A stretch of DNA of 8,714 nucleotides from Rhizorhabdus sp. (GCA_004297635.1 SCUQ01000477.1:1-8714); one strand, 5' to 3'. Shown: positions 1 through 7,331, numbered from the stretch's first letter. The notes: a model not told the origin generated them from the letters alone. Program-made: numbers and translations.

Positions 1-718
1 GGATATGCGCCGATTCCAGCCGGCGCCGTTCGACGAAGCTGCCGCCCTGGTAGCTTGCCGCTTCCGGCACCGGGCGGGGCGCCGGCTCCATGTCGCCGAA
101 GCGCGCCTCGGCAAGTTCGATCAGCTCATCGATGTCGACCTTGCCCGCCGCGGCCAGCACCATGCCCTGCGGGCGATAATGTGCGCGGGTCCAGCCGCGC
201 AGATCATCGACGCCGATTGCCGCGATCGTCTCCTCCTCGCCCAGCACCGGGCGGCCGAAGGCCTGGCCGGGCCAGGCGGTCGAATGGAAATGATCGTTGA
301 TGATGTCGTCGGGCAGGTCGCGGGCCTCGCCCAGTTCCTGCAGCACGACATCCTTCTCGCGGGCCAGGTCGTCCGGCTCGAAATGCGGCTTGCGGATCAT
401 GTCGCCGATCAGCTCGACGCCCAGATCGAGATGCTCGCCCAGCAGCCGGGCCTGAAAGGCGGTCTGATCGCGCGAGGTGAAGGCGTTGAGATAGCCGCCG
501 ACATTCTCGACCGCTTCGGAAATCTGCCGGGCACTGCGTCCGCCGGCGCCCTTGAACACCATATGCTCGAACAGATGGGCGAGGCCGTTGGTCGGCGCCC
601 CTTCGTGCCGGGCACCGCAATCGACGTGCAGGCCTACCGCGATCGTCTCGACCCCCGCCATCGGTTCGGCGGCGACGGTGAAGCCGTTGGCCAGACGATG
701 GATGCGCGGGGCCGTCAT
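1..718 (-). CDS. M16 family zinc peptidase (mitochondrial processing peptidase-like), C-terminal part cut off by window edge
   Basis: This is the N-terminal 239 codons of an M16 (pitrilysin/processing peptidase) metalloprotease; the rest lies beyond base 1. The inverted zinc motif HxxEH is intact at residues 48-52 (HLFEH), and the distal zinc-ligand glutamate is E128 in LQELGEA, 75 residues after H52, which is the usual family spacing. Other family hallmarks are NVGGYLNAFTSRD (residues 72-84) and the HYRP segment that starts the linker to the second half. Family members cleave peptides or process precursors; the substrate here is unknown. No signal peptide is seen. The ATG at 718 lies 5 bases past the thrC stop and has no clear ribosome binding site, so translation is probably coupled to thrC. 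From memory, a thrC-M16 pairing is common in alphaproteobacteria. Family assignment is firm; processing specificity is not. Confidence 0.93.
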   Translation of the reverse strand, partial: MTAPRIHRLANGFTVAAEPMAGVETIAVGLHVDCGARHEGAPTNGLAHLFEHMVFKGAGGRSARQISEAVENVGGYLNAFTSRDQTAFQARLLGEHLDLGVELIGDMIRKPHFEPDDLAREKDVVLQELGEARDLPDDIINDHFHSTAWPGQAFGRPVLGEEETIAAIGVDDLRGWTRAHYRPQGMVLAAAGKVDIDELIELAEARFGDMEPAPRPVPEAASYQGGSFVERRRLESAHI

Positions 719-723
719 GACGA

Positions 724-2124
724 TCAGTCGGCCGCCGCGGCGGTTTCGGCGACGAAATTCTCGATGGCGCCGATTTCGGCCGGCAGCACCGCATAGCGTT
801 CCTGCCGTTCGAACAGTCCGCCGATCCGTGCCGGCAGGGTGGGGCGGACGCCGGTCGCGCGCTCGACCGCGTCGCCGAACTTGGCCGGGTGGGCGGTTGC
901 CAGGGTGACGATCGGCACCGCTGGATCGAGATCGCTGTCCTGCGCGGCGGCCAGGCCGATCGCGCTGTGCGGATCGATGATCTCGTTCGCCCTGTCATGC
1001 GCCCAGCGCATCGCCAGCTGCATCCGATCGGCATCGATCCGGCTGCTCGTGAAGAGTGCGGCGGCCTCGGCGCGCATCGCCTGCGGGATATCGAGACGCT
1101 TGCTGCTCTCGAAGCCCTTCATAGACGCCGCCAGCGCGGCGCCGTCGCGGCCATGCATGTCGAACAGCAGCCGCTCGAAGTTGGAGCTGACCTGGATGTC
1201 CATCGATGGAGCGGCGGTCGGCGTCACTGTGCCGACCGAATAGTCGCCGGCGGAAAGCGCGCGATGGAGGATATCGTTGACATTGGTCGCCACGATCAGC
1301 CGGGCGACGGGCAGGCCCATCTTCGCCGCGACATAGCCGGCAAAAACATCGCCGAAATTGCCGGTCGGCACCGAGAAGGCGACCGGCCGGTCGGGCGCGC
1401 CGAGCCGGACCGCCGCGTAGAAATAATAGACGACCTGCGCCATCAGCCGCGCCCAGTTGATCGAATTGACCGCGGACAGGTTGAACCGGCTGGCGAAATC
1501 GGCGTCGGCGAACATGGCCTTCACCAATGCCTGGGCGTCGTCGAAGCTCCCCTCAATCGCAATATTGTGGACGTTGGGGGCAAGCACCGTCGTCATCTGT
1601 CGGCGCTGCACCTCGGACACGCGGCCCTTGGGGTGCAGCATGAAGATATCGACCTTGGCGCGGCCCGCCAGTGCGTCGATGGCGGCGGAGCCGGTATCGC
1701 CGCTCGTCGCGCCGATCACGGTGATGTGGGTATCGCGTTTCGCCAGAAAGCGTTCGAACAGCAGGCCGAGCAGCTGGAGCGCGACATCCTTGAAGGCGAG
1801 GGTGGGGCCGTGGAACAGCTCCATCAGCCACTGGCGGTGATCGAGCTGCGTCAGCGGCACCACGGCAGCATGGCTGAACCGGCCATAGGCGGTCTCGCAC
1901 AATGCGCGCAGTTCGGATTCGTCGAGCGCCCCGGCCACGAAGGGCTTCATCACCGCCACGGCGGTATCGGCATAGGACAGGCCGCGCATCGCCGCGATGT
2001 CCGCCGAGCTGAAGCTGGGCCAGCTTTCCGGCACATAGAGCCCGCCATCCGCGGCCAGACCCGCGAGCGTGACATCTTCGAATCCGAGGCGGGGCGCCTG
2101 CCCCCGAGTGCTGATATATTGCAT
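724..2124 (-). CDS. thrC: Threonine synthase
   Basis: This 466-residue PLP enzyme converts O-phospho-L-homoserine and water to L-threonine and phosphate, the last step of threonine biosynthesis, in the cytoplasm. The length fits the bacterial/fungal-type threonine synthases, with the typical N-terminus MQYISTRGQAP and GLAADGGLYVPE. The Schiff-base lysine is K112 in HGPTLAFKD. Downstream are SGDTGSAA (141-148), NSINWARLMAQ (220-230) and the glycine-rich phosphate-binding PTGNFGD (253-259). An AAGGG about 10 bases before the ATG can serve as ribosome binding site. It follows the barrel gene by 58 bases on the same strand and precedes the M16 peptidase by 5 bases, so it is very likely co-transcribed with the peptidase. 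I see no threonine attenuator in the 58-base gap. Identification is secure. Confidence 0.97.
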   Translation of the reverse strand: MQYISTRGQAPRLGFEDVTLAGLAADGGLYVPESWPSFSSADIAAMRGLSYADTAVAVMKPFVAGALDESELRALCETAYGRFSHAAVVPLTQLDHRQWLMELFHGPTLAFKDVALQLLGLLFERFLAKRDTHITVIGATSGDTGSAAIDALAGRAKVDIFMLHPKGRVSEVQRRQMTTVLAPNVHNIAIEGSFDDAQALVKAMFADADFASRFNLSAVNSINWARLMAQVVYYFYAAVRLGAPDRPVAFSVPTGNFGDVFAGYVAAKMGLPVARLIVATNVNDILHRALSAGDYSVGTVTPTAAPSMDIQVSSNFERLLFDMHGRDGAALAASMKGFESSKRLDIPQAMRAEAAALFTSSRIDADRMQLAMRWAHDRANEIIDPHSAIGLAAAQDSDLDPAVPIVTLATAHPAKFGDAVERATGVRPTLPARIGGLFERQERYAVLPAEIGAIENFVAETAAAAD

Positions 2125-2182
2125 GACCGGCGGCCCTTAGCGGCCAAGGCGCGGCGCGGCAAGGAATTGGGGCGGTGGCCGC

Positions 2183-3175
2183 CTAAAAGAGCAGCCCGAC
2201 GGATAGTTTGACGTCGCGTGCCGGGACCGCATTGGTGTCCGGCACCGGGCGGAAGTCGTTATAGGTCGCGCCCAGGGTGAGCTTGCCGCGAGTCGCGCTG
2301 GTCGAGAGACTCAGCTTCTCGCCGTTGAGCGTGCTGATCCCGTTGGCGGCGAAACGCCGATAATTGATCTGGCTGGCCGAAAGCTCGCCCAGGTCGAATC
2401 GGCTGCCCATCTGCCAATAGGTGGGGGCGCCGCTCGTCGCATTGGCGATCGATCCGGTCTGGCGGACATAGCCCATCGCGTAACCGATCCTGATCGTCTC
2501 GCCGATCCGCCGGCTTCCGCTGAAGCGTGCGCCTACCACCTGGTTGAGCAGGCGGAAGTCGCTGTTCGCGGCGTTGCGCTGGTCGATCTGATAGGCATAG
2601 CCGCTCAGCGTGCCCAGCGGGCTCGCCCAGCTCAGCTGCGCGAAGATGTTCTCGCCCGGTACGCTCACCGGCAGTGGTCCGGCCGGGGCGGCCCACAGGC
2701 TGCTGCTCGACCAGGCATAGGCGACATCGGCGCTCAGGCCGGGCAGGCCTGTCCAGCGCAGCCGCGCGGCATCGAAGGTCTGCTCGCCGTCGCGGTCGCC
2801 GGTCAGCGCGGCCCCCGCCAGCCCGAGATGCTGGCGCCCCAGGCTGATCGCGGTGCGGGGCAGGCCGCTATATTGCAGCTTGAGTTCGCCCAGCTGAAAC
2901 GCGTCGGGGCGCATCGTCGATCGCCCCGCCGTCATGCCGGATTCGTCGTGGCGCAACTTGATCGCGGCATCGCTCACCGCATCGAACGACCAGACGCCCG
3001 ATGACAGCGCGATGCCCGGCCGGGCGCGGAGCAGGATCGCATCGTCGCCGGCCAGCAGCCGATCCGGCGCATATTGCTCGTAGCGCAGCTCGGTGCCGAG
3101 GATGGGAGACAGCTCGATCGGCTGCGCCCCCAACGGGGCGGCGGCGAGCACAGAAAGGGCCAACAGGCGACGCAT
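2183..3175 (-). CDS. Outer-membrane beta-barrel protein, alginate-export-like
   Basis: This 330-residue protein begins with a signal peptide (MRRLLALSVLAAAPLGA, cleavage probably after A17) and ends in phenylalanine within alternating hydrophobic residues (VKLSVGLLF), the usual signal for BamA-mediated outer-membrane insertion. The body consists of alternating polar/hydrophobic strands joined by turns. The segments LGRQ (112-115) and GDRDGEQTFDAARLRW (126-141) resemble the alginate export (AlgE-like) barrel family, which is frequent in sphingomonads. It is shorter than the 400 or so residues I would expect, so it may be a small or divergent member. The transported substrate cannot be inferred; the neighbours thrC and argD suggest no link to polysaccharide export. 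The ATG at 3175 is chosen because it gives the signal peptide; a weak AGGT lies 6 bases upstream. Beta-barrel nature is likely; family is a recognition-based guess. Confidence 0.7.
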   Translation of the reverse strand: MRRLLALSVLAAAPLGAQPIELSPILGTELRYEQYAPDRLLAGDDAILLRARPGIALSSGVWSFDAVSDAAIKLRHDESGMTAGRSTMRPDAFQLGELKLQYSGLPRTAISLGRQHLGLAGAALTGDRDGEQTFDAARLRWTGLPGLSADVAYAWSSSSLWAAPAGPLPVSVPGENIFAQLSWASPLGTLSGYAYQIDQRNAANSDFRLLNQVVGARFSGSRRIGETIRIGYAMGYVRQTGSIANATSGAPTYWQMGSRFDLGELSASQINYRRFAANGISTLNGEKLSLSTSATRGKLTLGATYNDFRPVPDTNAVPARDVKLSVGLLF

Positions 3176-3223
3176 GGGCGACCTAGACGTTCAACGATTC
3201 CCAAGGATTGTCGCGGCTTGTAT

Positions 3224-3253
3224 CATCCGGCGGTGCGACGGCCCAGCCGGATG
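3224..3253. promoter_or_regulatory. Inverted repeat upstream of the argD promoter (possible operator)
   Basis: CATCCGGC (3224-3231) and its exact reverse complement GCCGGATG (3246-3253) are separated by 14 bases. Their half-site centres are 22 bp apart, about two helical turns, and the right arm ends 11 bases before the proposed argD -35 box. This geometry suits a dimeric regulator, either an activator of argD or a control site for the divergent barrel gene. GC-rich inverted repeats also occur by chance, so this is tentative. Confidence 0.3.
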
Positions 3254-3264
3254 CGACGAAGCGT

Positions 3265-3294
3265 TTGACGAGCATGGGGGCACATCACTATATG
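3265..3294 (+). promoter_or_regulatory. Sigma70-type promoter for argD-argF
   Basis: TTGACG (3265-3270) and TATATG (3289-3294) match the -35 and -10 consensus well, with an 18-base spacer. The predicted transcription start is near 3301, giving a leader of roughly 79 bases before the argD ATG at 3380. It is the best promoter-like sequence in the divergent gap and points toward the arginine genes. Confidence 0.65.
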
Positions 3295-3305
3295 CGCGCT
3301 CCGAC

Positions 3306-3329
3306 AGGCGGCCGGGTGGCCGCCTTTTT
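3306..3329 (+). terminator. Terminator-like hairpin with T-run in the argD leader (possible attenuator or 5' stabiliser)
   Basis: AGGCGGCC (3306-3313), loop GGGT, and GGCCGCCT (3318-3325) form a perfect 8-bp stem. The last stem base begins a run of five T (3325-3329), and after GCG a further TTTT follows. The form is that of an intrinsic terminator on the plus strand, but it begins only about five bases after the predicted start of the argD transcript. It may end a longer transcript coming from upstream, attenuate argD, or act as a 5' hairpin that protects the mRNA. Confidence 0.55.
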
Positions 3330-3379
3330 GCGTTTTCGGAGCTATTGTCACTCGACGGAAGGAAAAGGGAGTCGTTGCC

Positions 3380-4570
3380 ATGACCATCACCCCACTCATG
3401 CCGGTCTATCCGCGGTGTGGCGTGCGTCCGGTGCGAGGCGAAGGCTGCCATCTGATCGGCGAGCGCGGCGAGCGCTATCTCGATTTCGCGAGCGGCATCG
3501 CGGTCAACATTCTCGGTCACGGCCATCCGGCGCTGGTCAAGGCGATCGCCGACCAGGCGGCGACGCTGATGCACACCTCGAACCTCTATGGCAGCCCCCA
3601 GGGCGAAGCCTTCGCGCAGAAGCTGGTCGACAAGACGTTCGCCGACACGGTGTTCTTCACCAATTCGGGCGCCGAAGCGGTCGAATGCGCGATCAAGACG
3701 GCGCGCCGCTATTTCCATGTCGAGGGCAAGCCCGAGCGGACCAAGATCATCACCTTCGCCAACGCCTTCCACGGGCGCACGCTGGGGACCATCTCGGCGA
3801 CCAACCAGCCCAAGATGCGCGACGGTTTCGAGCCGCTGCTGCCCGGCTTCGAGGTGGTGCCGTTCAACGATCTGGCGGCGGCGCGCGCCGCCGTCGATGA
3901 GACCACCGCGGGCTTCATGGTCGAGCCGGTGCAGGGCGAAGGGGGCATGACGCCGTCGACGCAGGAGTTCCTGAAGGGACTGCGCCAGATCTGTGACGAG
4001 CAGGGCCTGCTGCTGATCCTCGACGAGGTACAGTGCGGTTATTGCCGGACCGGCCGGTTCTTCGCGCATGAACATTATGGGATCACGCCCGATATCATGG
4101 CGGTGGCCAAGGGCATCGGCGGCGGCTTCCCGCTCGGCGCCTGTCTCGCCACCGAGGAAGCGGCCAAGGGCATGGTGATCGGCACCCATGGCTCGACCTA
4201 TGGCGGCAATCCGCTCGCCATGGCGGCGGGTGAGGCGGTGTTCGACGTCGCGGTCAACGACGCCTTTCTCGCCCATGTCCGCGCGATGGGCGATCGGCTG
4301 CGCCAGAGCATCGAGCAGCTGATTCCCAATCACGACGCGGTGTTCGACAGCGTCCGGGGGCTGGGCCTGATGATCGGCATCAAGCTCAAGGACGCGGTGG
4401 AGGCACGCAATTTCGTGGCGCATCTGCGCGACAATCACGGACTGCTGAGCGTCGCGGCGGGCGAGAATGTCGTCCGCATCCTGCCGCCGCTGGTGATCGA
4501 GGACAGCCACATCGCCGAGTGTATCGAAAAGCTCTCGGCAGGCGCGCGGACCTACGAGCCCGCATCATGA
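3380..4570 (+). CDS. argD: Acetylornithine aminotransferase
   Basis: This 396-residue class III PLP aminotransferase makes N-acetylornithine from N-acetylglutamate semialdehyde and glutamate in arginine synthesis. Many family members also act in lysine synthesis on N-succinyl-diaminopimelate. Visible hallmarks are [16 protein letters not shown] (35-50), [15 protein letters not shown] (95-109) for PLP phosphate binding, FHGRT (130-134), EPVQGEGG (182-189), [13 protein letters not shown] (213-225) with the PLP-ring aspartate D215, the Schiff-base lysine K244 in [14 protein letters not shown], and GSTYGGNP (271-278). The family is broad, and ornithine or GABA aminotransferases look similar, but length and the overlapping argF settle the call. 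A purine-rich ribosome site (AAGGGAG) precedes the ATG. The stop overlaps the argF start as ATGA. Confidence 0.96.
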   Translation: MTITPLMPVYPRCGVRPVRGEGCHLIGERGERYLDFASGIAVNILGHGHPALVKAIADQAATLMHTSNLYGSPQGEAFAQKLVDKTFADTVFFTNSGAEAVECAIKTARRYFHVEGKPERTKIITFANAFHGRTLGTISATNQPKMRDGFEPLLPGFEVVPFNDLAAARAAVDETTAGFMVEPVQGEGGMTPSTQEFLKGLRQICDEQGLLLILDEVQCGYCRTGRFFAHEHYGITPDIMAVAKGIGGGFPLGACLATEEAAKGMVIGTHGSTYGGNPLAMAAGEAVFDVAVNDAFLAHVRAMGDRLRQSIEQLIPNHDAVFDSVRGLGLMIGIKLKDAVEARNFVAHLRDNHGLLSVAAGENVVRILPPLVIEDSHIAECIEKLSAGARTYEPAS

Positions 4571-5496
4571 CCCGGCATTTCATCGACCTCGCCGATGCCG
4601 GGCCCGATGGCCTGCGGGCGATGCTGGAAGCCGCGCGTGCGCGCAAGGCGGATCGCAGGGGCTACCCCAGGGGCCAGACCGACGACGACGCACCGCTCGC
4701 CGGCCACACCCTGGCGATGATCTTCGAGAAGAACTCGACGCGCACCCGCGTATCGTTCGACATGGCGATGCGCCAGCTGGGCGGCAGCACGATCGTGATG
4801 GAGGCGGGCGGCACCCAGCTGGGGCGCGGCGAGACGATCGCCGACACGGCGCGGGTGCTCAGCCGCTATGTCGACGCGATCATGATCCGCACCGACGACC
4901 ATCAGAAGATCGTCGATCTCGCCAGATATGCCGAGGTGCCGGTGATCAACGGACTGACCGATCAGTCGCACCCGTGCCAGATCATGGCCGATCTGCAGAC
5001 CGTCCTGGAGCATAAGGGCAGGGTGGACGGCCTGAGCTGGGCGTGGCTGGGCGATGGCAACAACGTCCTCCACTCGATCGTCGAGGCGGGCAGCCTGCTC
5101 GGCTTTCCGGTCCGGATCGGCTGTCCCGACGGCTATGATCCCGATCCGGCGGTGGTCGCGGCGGCGCGTGCGCGCGGGGGCTCCGTCCTGATATCGCGCG
5201 ATCCGGTCGAGGCGGCGGCGGGGGCCGACGTCATCGTCACCGATACCTGGATATCGATGGGACAGGCCCATGCCGAGGCCAAGCTCGCGGCGATGCAGCC
5301 TTTCCAGGTCAACGAGGCGTTGATGGCCAGGGCGGCGGCCGACGCCGTTTTTCTCCATTGCCTGCCCGCGCATCGCGGCGAGGAAGTGGTCGACGCGGTC
5401 ATGGACGGGCCGCAGTCGCTGATCTGGGACGAGGCGGAAAACCGCCTCCATGCCCAGAAGGCAGTGCTGCTGTGGTGCCTGGGAAAATTGGGCTGA
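4567..5496 (+). CDS. argF: Ornithine carbamoyltransferase
   Basis: This 309-residue cytoplasmic enzyme joins carbamoyl phosphate and L-ornithine to give citrulline and phosphate. All signature sites are present: STRTR (57-61) for carbamoyl phosphate, HPCQ (135-138), DTWISMG (226-232) for ornithine, HCLP (264-267) and the late arginine R293. The length is normal for the anabolic enzyme. The ATG at 4567 is chosen because the family begins just before this [12 protein letters not shown] segment and because it overlaps the argD stop (ATGA), which favours translational coupling. An in-frame start 48 bases earlier would lie within the argD coding region and add an unrelated arginine-rich tail. A 131-base gap carrying a hairpin repeat separates it from hslO. 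Identification is secure. Confidence 0.97.
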   Translation: MTRHFIDLADAGPDGLRAMLEAARARKADRRGYPRGQTDDDAPLAGHTLAMIFEKNSTRTRVSFDMAMRQLGGSTIVMEAGGTQLGRGETIADTARVLSRYVDAIMIRTDDHQKIVDLARYAEVPVINGLTDQSHPCQIMADLQTVLEHKGRVDGLSWAWLGDGNNVLHSIVEAGSLLGFPVRIGCPDGYDPDPAVVAAARARGGSVLISRDPVEAAAGADVIVTDTWISMGQAHAEAKLAAMQPFQVNEALMARAAADAVFLHCLPAHRGEEVVDAVMDGPQSLIWDEAENRLHAQKAVLLWCLGKLG

Positions 5497-5523
5497 CCAG
5501 GCGGCGGGGTTGAAAAATCCCGC

Positions 5524-5613
5524 CGTCATGCTGAACTTGTTTCAGCATCCACCCATCCTCCTCCCGGATGATGCCCGTGGAGGAGTGGGCCCTGAAACAA
5601 GTTCAGGGTGACG
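5524..5613. repeat. REPIN-like hairpin doublet (sphingomonad-type intergenic repeat)
   Basis: Two small palindromes stand in inverted orientation. The left hairpin (5529-5547) has stem TGCTGAA/TTCAGCA and loop CTTGT. The right hairpin (5590-5608) has stem CCCTGAA/TTCAGGG and loop ACAAG, the exact complement of the left loop. The 13-base cores TGAACTTGTTTCA and TGAAACAAGTTCA are perfect reverse complements. Outside them CGTCA (5524-5528) pairs with TGACG (5609-5613), and inside CTCCTCC (5558-5564) pairs with GGAGGAG (5579-5585). The whole 90-bp block can therefore fold as one long hairpin or as two short ones. The stem tips differ between the halves (TGC/GCA versus CCC/GGG) yet each stays paired, which suggests selection on structure. 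I recall similar sequences scattered in sphingomonad genomes; copy number here was not checked. Confidence 0.8.
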
Positions 5614-5627
5614 ATAGGATTGCTGCG

Positions 5628-6524
5628 TTGACCGCCTACCAGACCCTCGATCTCGCGCTCGGCTTCACCATTCCCGATCGCCATGCCCGCGGCCGCTTCG
5701 TGCGCGTGGGGCCGGCGCTCGACAAGGTGCTCGGCGCCCATGGCTATCCGCCGGCGATCGAGCGGCTGATGGCGGAGGCGCTCGTTCTCGCCGCGCTGCT
5801 GGGATCGATGCTCAAACATGATGCCGGCCAGCTCACCCTCCAGGCGCAGGCCGAGGGCGGCGCCGTCGAGCTGATGGTCGCCGACTACAAGGATGGACAG
5901 GTCCGCGGCTATATCCGCCACGATCCCGATCGCATCGCCGAGATGCCCGCCGATCCGTCGCTGTTCGCGCTGTTCGGCAAGGGATATCTGGCGATCACCT
6001 TCGACCAGTCGGTTACGGGCGAGCGTTATCAGGGTATCGTCCCGCTGGAGGGCGGATCGCTCGGCGATGCGGCGGAGGCCTATTTCAGCCAGTCCGAACA
6101 GCTGCCCAGCCTGGTCCGGCTCGCCAGTCGCCGCCTGCCTGACGGCCGTCATGTCGCCGGCGGGCTGCTGATCCAGCATCTGCCGGAGGGGGAGGAAGGG
6201 CGTGATCGCATCCACACGCGGCTCGACCATCCCGAATGGGAGCATGTCCGCGCCCTCGCCCAGACGCTGAAGTCCGAAGAGCTGACCGACGGGGAACTGC
6301 CGCTCGAAACGATTCTCTGGCGACTGTTCAATGAGGATGAGGTGCGGATCTTCCCCGCGGTCGCGCTGGCGCGCGGCTGCCGGTGCGATCCCGCACATAT
6401 CCGCTCGGTCATCACCCGTTTCCCGCCCGAGGAGCGTGGCGAAATGGCCGATGAGCGCGGAGAGATCCATGTCGATTGCGAGTTCTGCGCGCAGCGCTTC
6501 TCCTTCGCGCTCGATTCGATCTGA
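5628..6524 (+). CDS. hslO: Hsp33 redox-regulated molecular chaperone
   Basis: This is the cytoplasmic holdase Hsp33, which is inactive when reduced and zinc-bound and is activated by oxidative unfolding. The C-terminal redox switch is complete: C251 and C253 (RGCRC) and C284 and C287 (CEFC), with 30 residues between the pairs, within the family range. The core contains KGYLAITF, GERYQGIVPLEGGSLGDAAEAYFSQSEQLP (131-160) and VLWRL-like ILWRLFNEDEV (229-239), all family features. I place the start at TTG 5628 (298 residues): AGGAT lies 7 bases upstream, and the Hsp33 N-terminus aligns from there. Upstream in-frame ATG/GTG codons at 5568, 5571 and 5577 lie inside the repeat and would add a repeat-derived tail (WALKQVQGDD). 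Start choice is about 70 percent sure; identity is firm. It may be transcribed with argD-argF. Confidence 0.93.
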   Translation: MTAYQTLDLALGFTIPDRHARGRFVRVGPALDKVLGAHGYPPAIERLMAEALVLAALLGSMLKHDAGQLTLQAQAEGGAVELMVADYKDGQVRGYIRHDPDRIAEMPADPSLFALFGKGYLAITFDQSVTGERYQGIVPLEGGSLGDAAEAYFSQSEQLPSLVRLASRRLPDGRHVAGGLLIQHLPEGEEGRDRIHTRLDHPEWEHVRALAQTLKSEELTDGELPLETILWRLFNEDEVRIFPAVALARGCRCDPAHIRSVITRFPPEERGEMADERGEIHVDCEFCAQRFSFALDSI

Positions 6525-6690
6525 TCTCTGAAACGACATCGGGGCTGCCTGCGTAGTTCCGTCATGAAAAGATCAGCTTTCTTCAGCTAAGCATTTTGTC
6601 GGTCTTGCCGTATCGACGGTTTGTCGAGTTTGCGTATTCTGCGTGCCTTGATTGGGGAATCGGGGCAGCCTGTCGGGCATGAGGGCGAAA

Positions 6691-7158
6691 ATGAGATTAT
6701 CATGGCGTTGCGCAATTGCGGGGCTGGCCCTGCTGACGGTCGGGGCCGGGTCGGCGCCCGCACCTGTGCCCGCGCCGGCGCCTGCACCGGTGCCTGCGCC
6801 CGGCACCGCGTCGATGTCGCTCACGGCGCTCGGCCAGATTGAAACAGGCCTGTGGCAGCTCGACGTCTATGGCAAGCCCCCTCGCCAGGTCTGCATCACC
6901 GATCCGGTCGCGCTGGTTCAGGTCGAGCATGATCAGCCGGGCTGCTCGCGGTTCGTGATCGCCAATGAGGCGAAGAGTTCGACGGTCCATTATAGCTGCC
7001 AGCGCGCCGGCTGGGGCAGGACCACCGTTCGGGTCGAAACGCCGCGTGCCGCGACCATCGAGACCCAGGGCATCGCGCGCAACGCGCCGTTCGATTACAG
7101 CGTGCAGGCGCGCCGGATCGGCACGTGCGCGGCGCAGACCGCCAGCAAGCAGCGCTGA
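6691..7158 (+). CDS. Small secreted cysteine-containing protein, DUF3617-like
   Basis: This is a 155-residue exported protein. An N-terminal signal peptide (MRLSWRCAIAGLALLTVGAGSA) is followed by a proline-alanine linker (residues 22-38, APAPVP-type repeats) and a compact domain with GLWQLDVYG (53-61) and four cysteines (C68, C85, C103, C146) that could form two disulfides in the periplasm. The ETGLW opening and cysteine spacing resemble the DUF3617 family of unknown function; this rests on recognition only. The ATG at 6691 has GAGG 6 bases upstream; an in-frame ATG at 6679 would add four residues and has a poorer site. The 166-base gap after hslO suggests its own promoter, but I cannot point to one with confidence. 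Secretion is likely, family tentative, and function unknown. Confidence 0.75.
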   Translation: MRLSWRCAIAGLALLTVGAGSAPAPVPAPAPAPVPAPGTASMSLTALGQIETGLWQLDVYGKPPRQVCITDPVALVQVEHDQPGCSRFVIANEAKSSTVHYSCQRAGWGRTTVRVETPRAATIETQGIARNAPFDYSVQARRIGTCAAQTASKQR

Positions 7159-7239
7159 TCGAACTTCGCTTCAGGGCAGCGCTGGCGCCGCGTGTTCGAC
7201 CAAAGTCGAATCGCCCAGGCGCCCATATCCGGCCGATGG

Positions 7240-7254
7240 TTAACCTTCTGTTTA
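7240..7254 (+). promoter_or_regulatory. CtrA-like box
   Basis: TTAA-N7-TTTA (7240-7254), inside GGTTAACC TTCTG TTTAGG, differs by one base from the alphaproteobacterial CtrA consensus TTAA-N7-TTAA; the GGTTAACC at 7238-7245 is itself a palindrome. It sits between the end of the DUF3617-like gene and the terminators, with no evident gene start downstream, so any target would be a short transcript. A single near-match in AT-richer intergenic DNA can occur by chance. Confidence 0.3.
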
Positions 7255-7276
7255 GGCCTTTTACGGTAAAGGATGG

Positions 7277-7303
7277 ATGTGCCTTCCCCTTTGGGCACAT
7301 TTT
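7277..7303 (+). terminator. First intrinsic terminator after the DUF3617-like gene
   Basis: ATGTGCC (7277-7283) and GGCACAT (7294-7300) form a 7-bp stem with a 10-base pyrimidine-rich loop, followed by TTTT (7300-7303). The stem is weaker than the next one. It probably works as the first of two terminators for plus-strand transcripts. Confidence 0.55.
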
Positions 7304-7331
7304 CCTCCCTTAGCAGGCTTTACAGCCTCAC

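Noticed and set aside
2171..2183. GGCGG-TGG-CCGCC hairpin between the barrel gene and thrC
   Set aside because: Stem of 5 bp with a 3-base loop and no T-run in the direction of transcription; common by chance in this base composition.
889..2211. Long plus-strand open frame opposite thrC (440 codons)
   Set aside because: It mirrors thrC codon structure, has an Arg/His/Gly-biased composition and no domain; long shadow frames are normal at this GC content.
3274..3382. Possible arginine leader peptide before argD (MGAHHYMRAPTGGR...)
   Set aside because: The ATG at 3274 is upstream of the predicted transcription start. The frame has only scattered Arg codons and no run of them, and it passes through the argD start. 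An attenuation peptide is not supported.
3191..4510. Long open frame antisense to argD (minus strand, 439 codons)
   Set aside because: It lies opposite a complete, motif-rich argD gene; its protein is rich in Arg, His, Asp and Ala, as expected from the reverse of GC-rich codons, and shows no recognisable domain.
5503..5524. Hairpin GGCGGG/CCCGCC after argF as a terminator
   Set aside because: The stem is 6 bp with a 10-base loop, and no T-run follows on either strand; it runs directly into the repeat.
4552..6539. Two long minus-strand open frames opposite argF and hslO
   Set aside because: Both are shadows of well-identified genes; the second even translates the intergenic repeat (LNLFQGP-type peptide), a known sign of a spurious call.
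6535..6560. GGAAC on the minus strand near CGTT as an EcfG-type stress promoter
   Set aside because: The spacing of about 20 bases is too long for the usual 16-18, and it faces into the 3' end of hslO.
6613..6627. Hairpin TCGAC/GTCGA after hslO as a terminator
   Set aside because: Only a 5-bp stem with GTTTG after it; too weak to call.
7195..7210. Hairpin TTCGAC-CAAA-GTCGAA after the DUF3617-like gene
   Set aside because: A clean 6-bp stem but followed by TCGCCC without T-run; not a terminator and no other role is evident.
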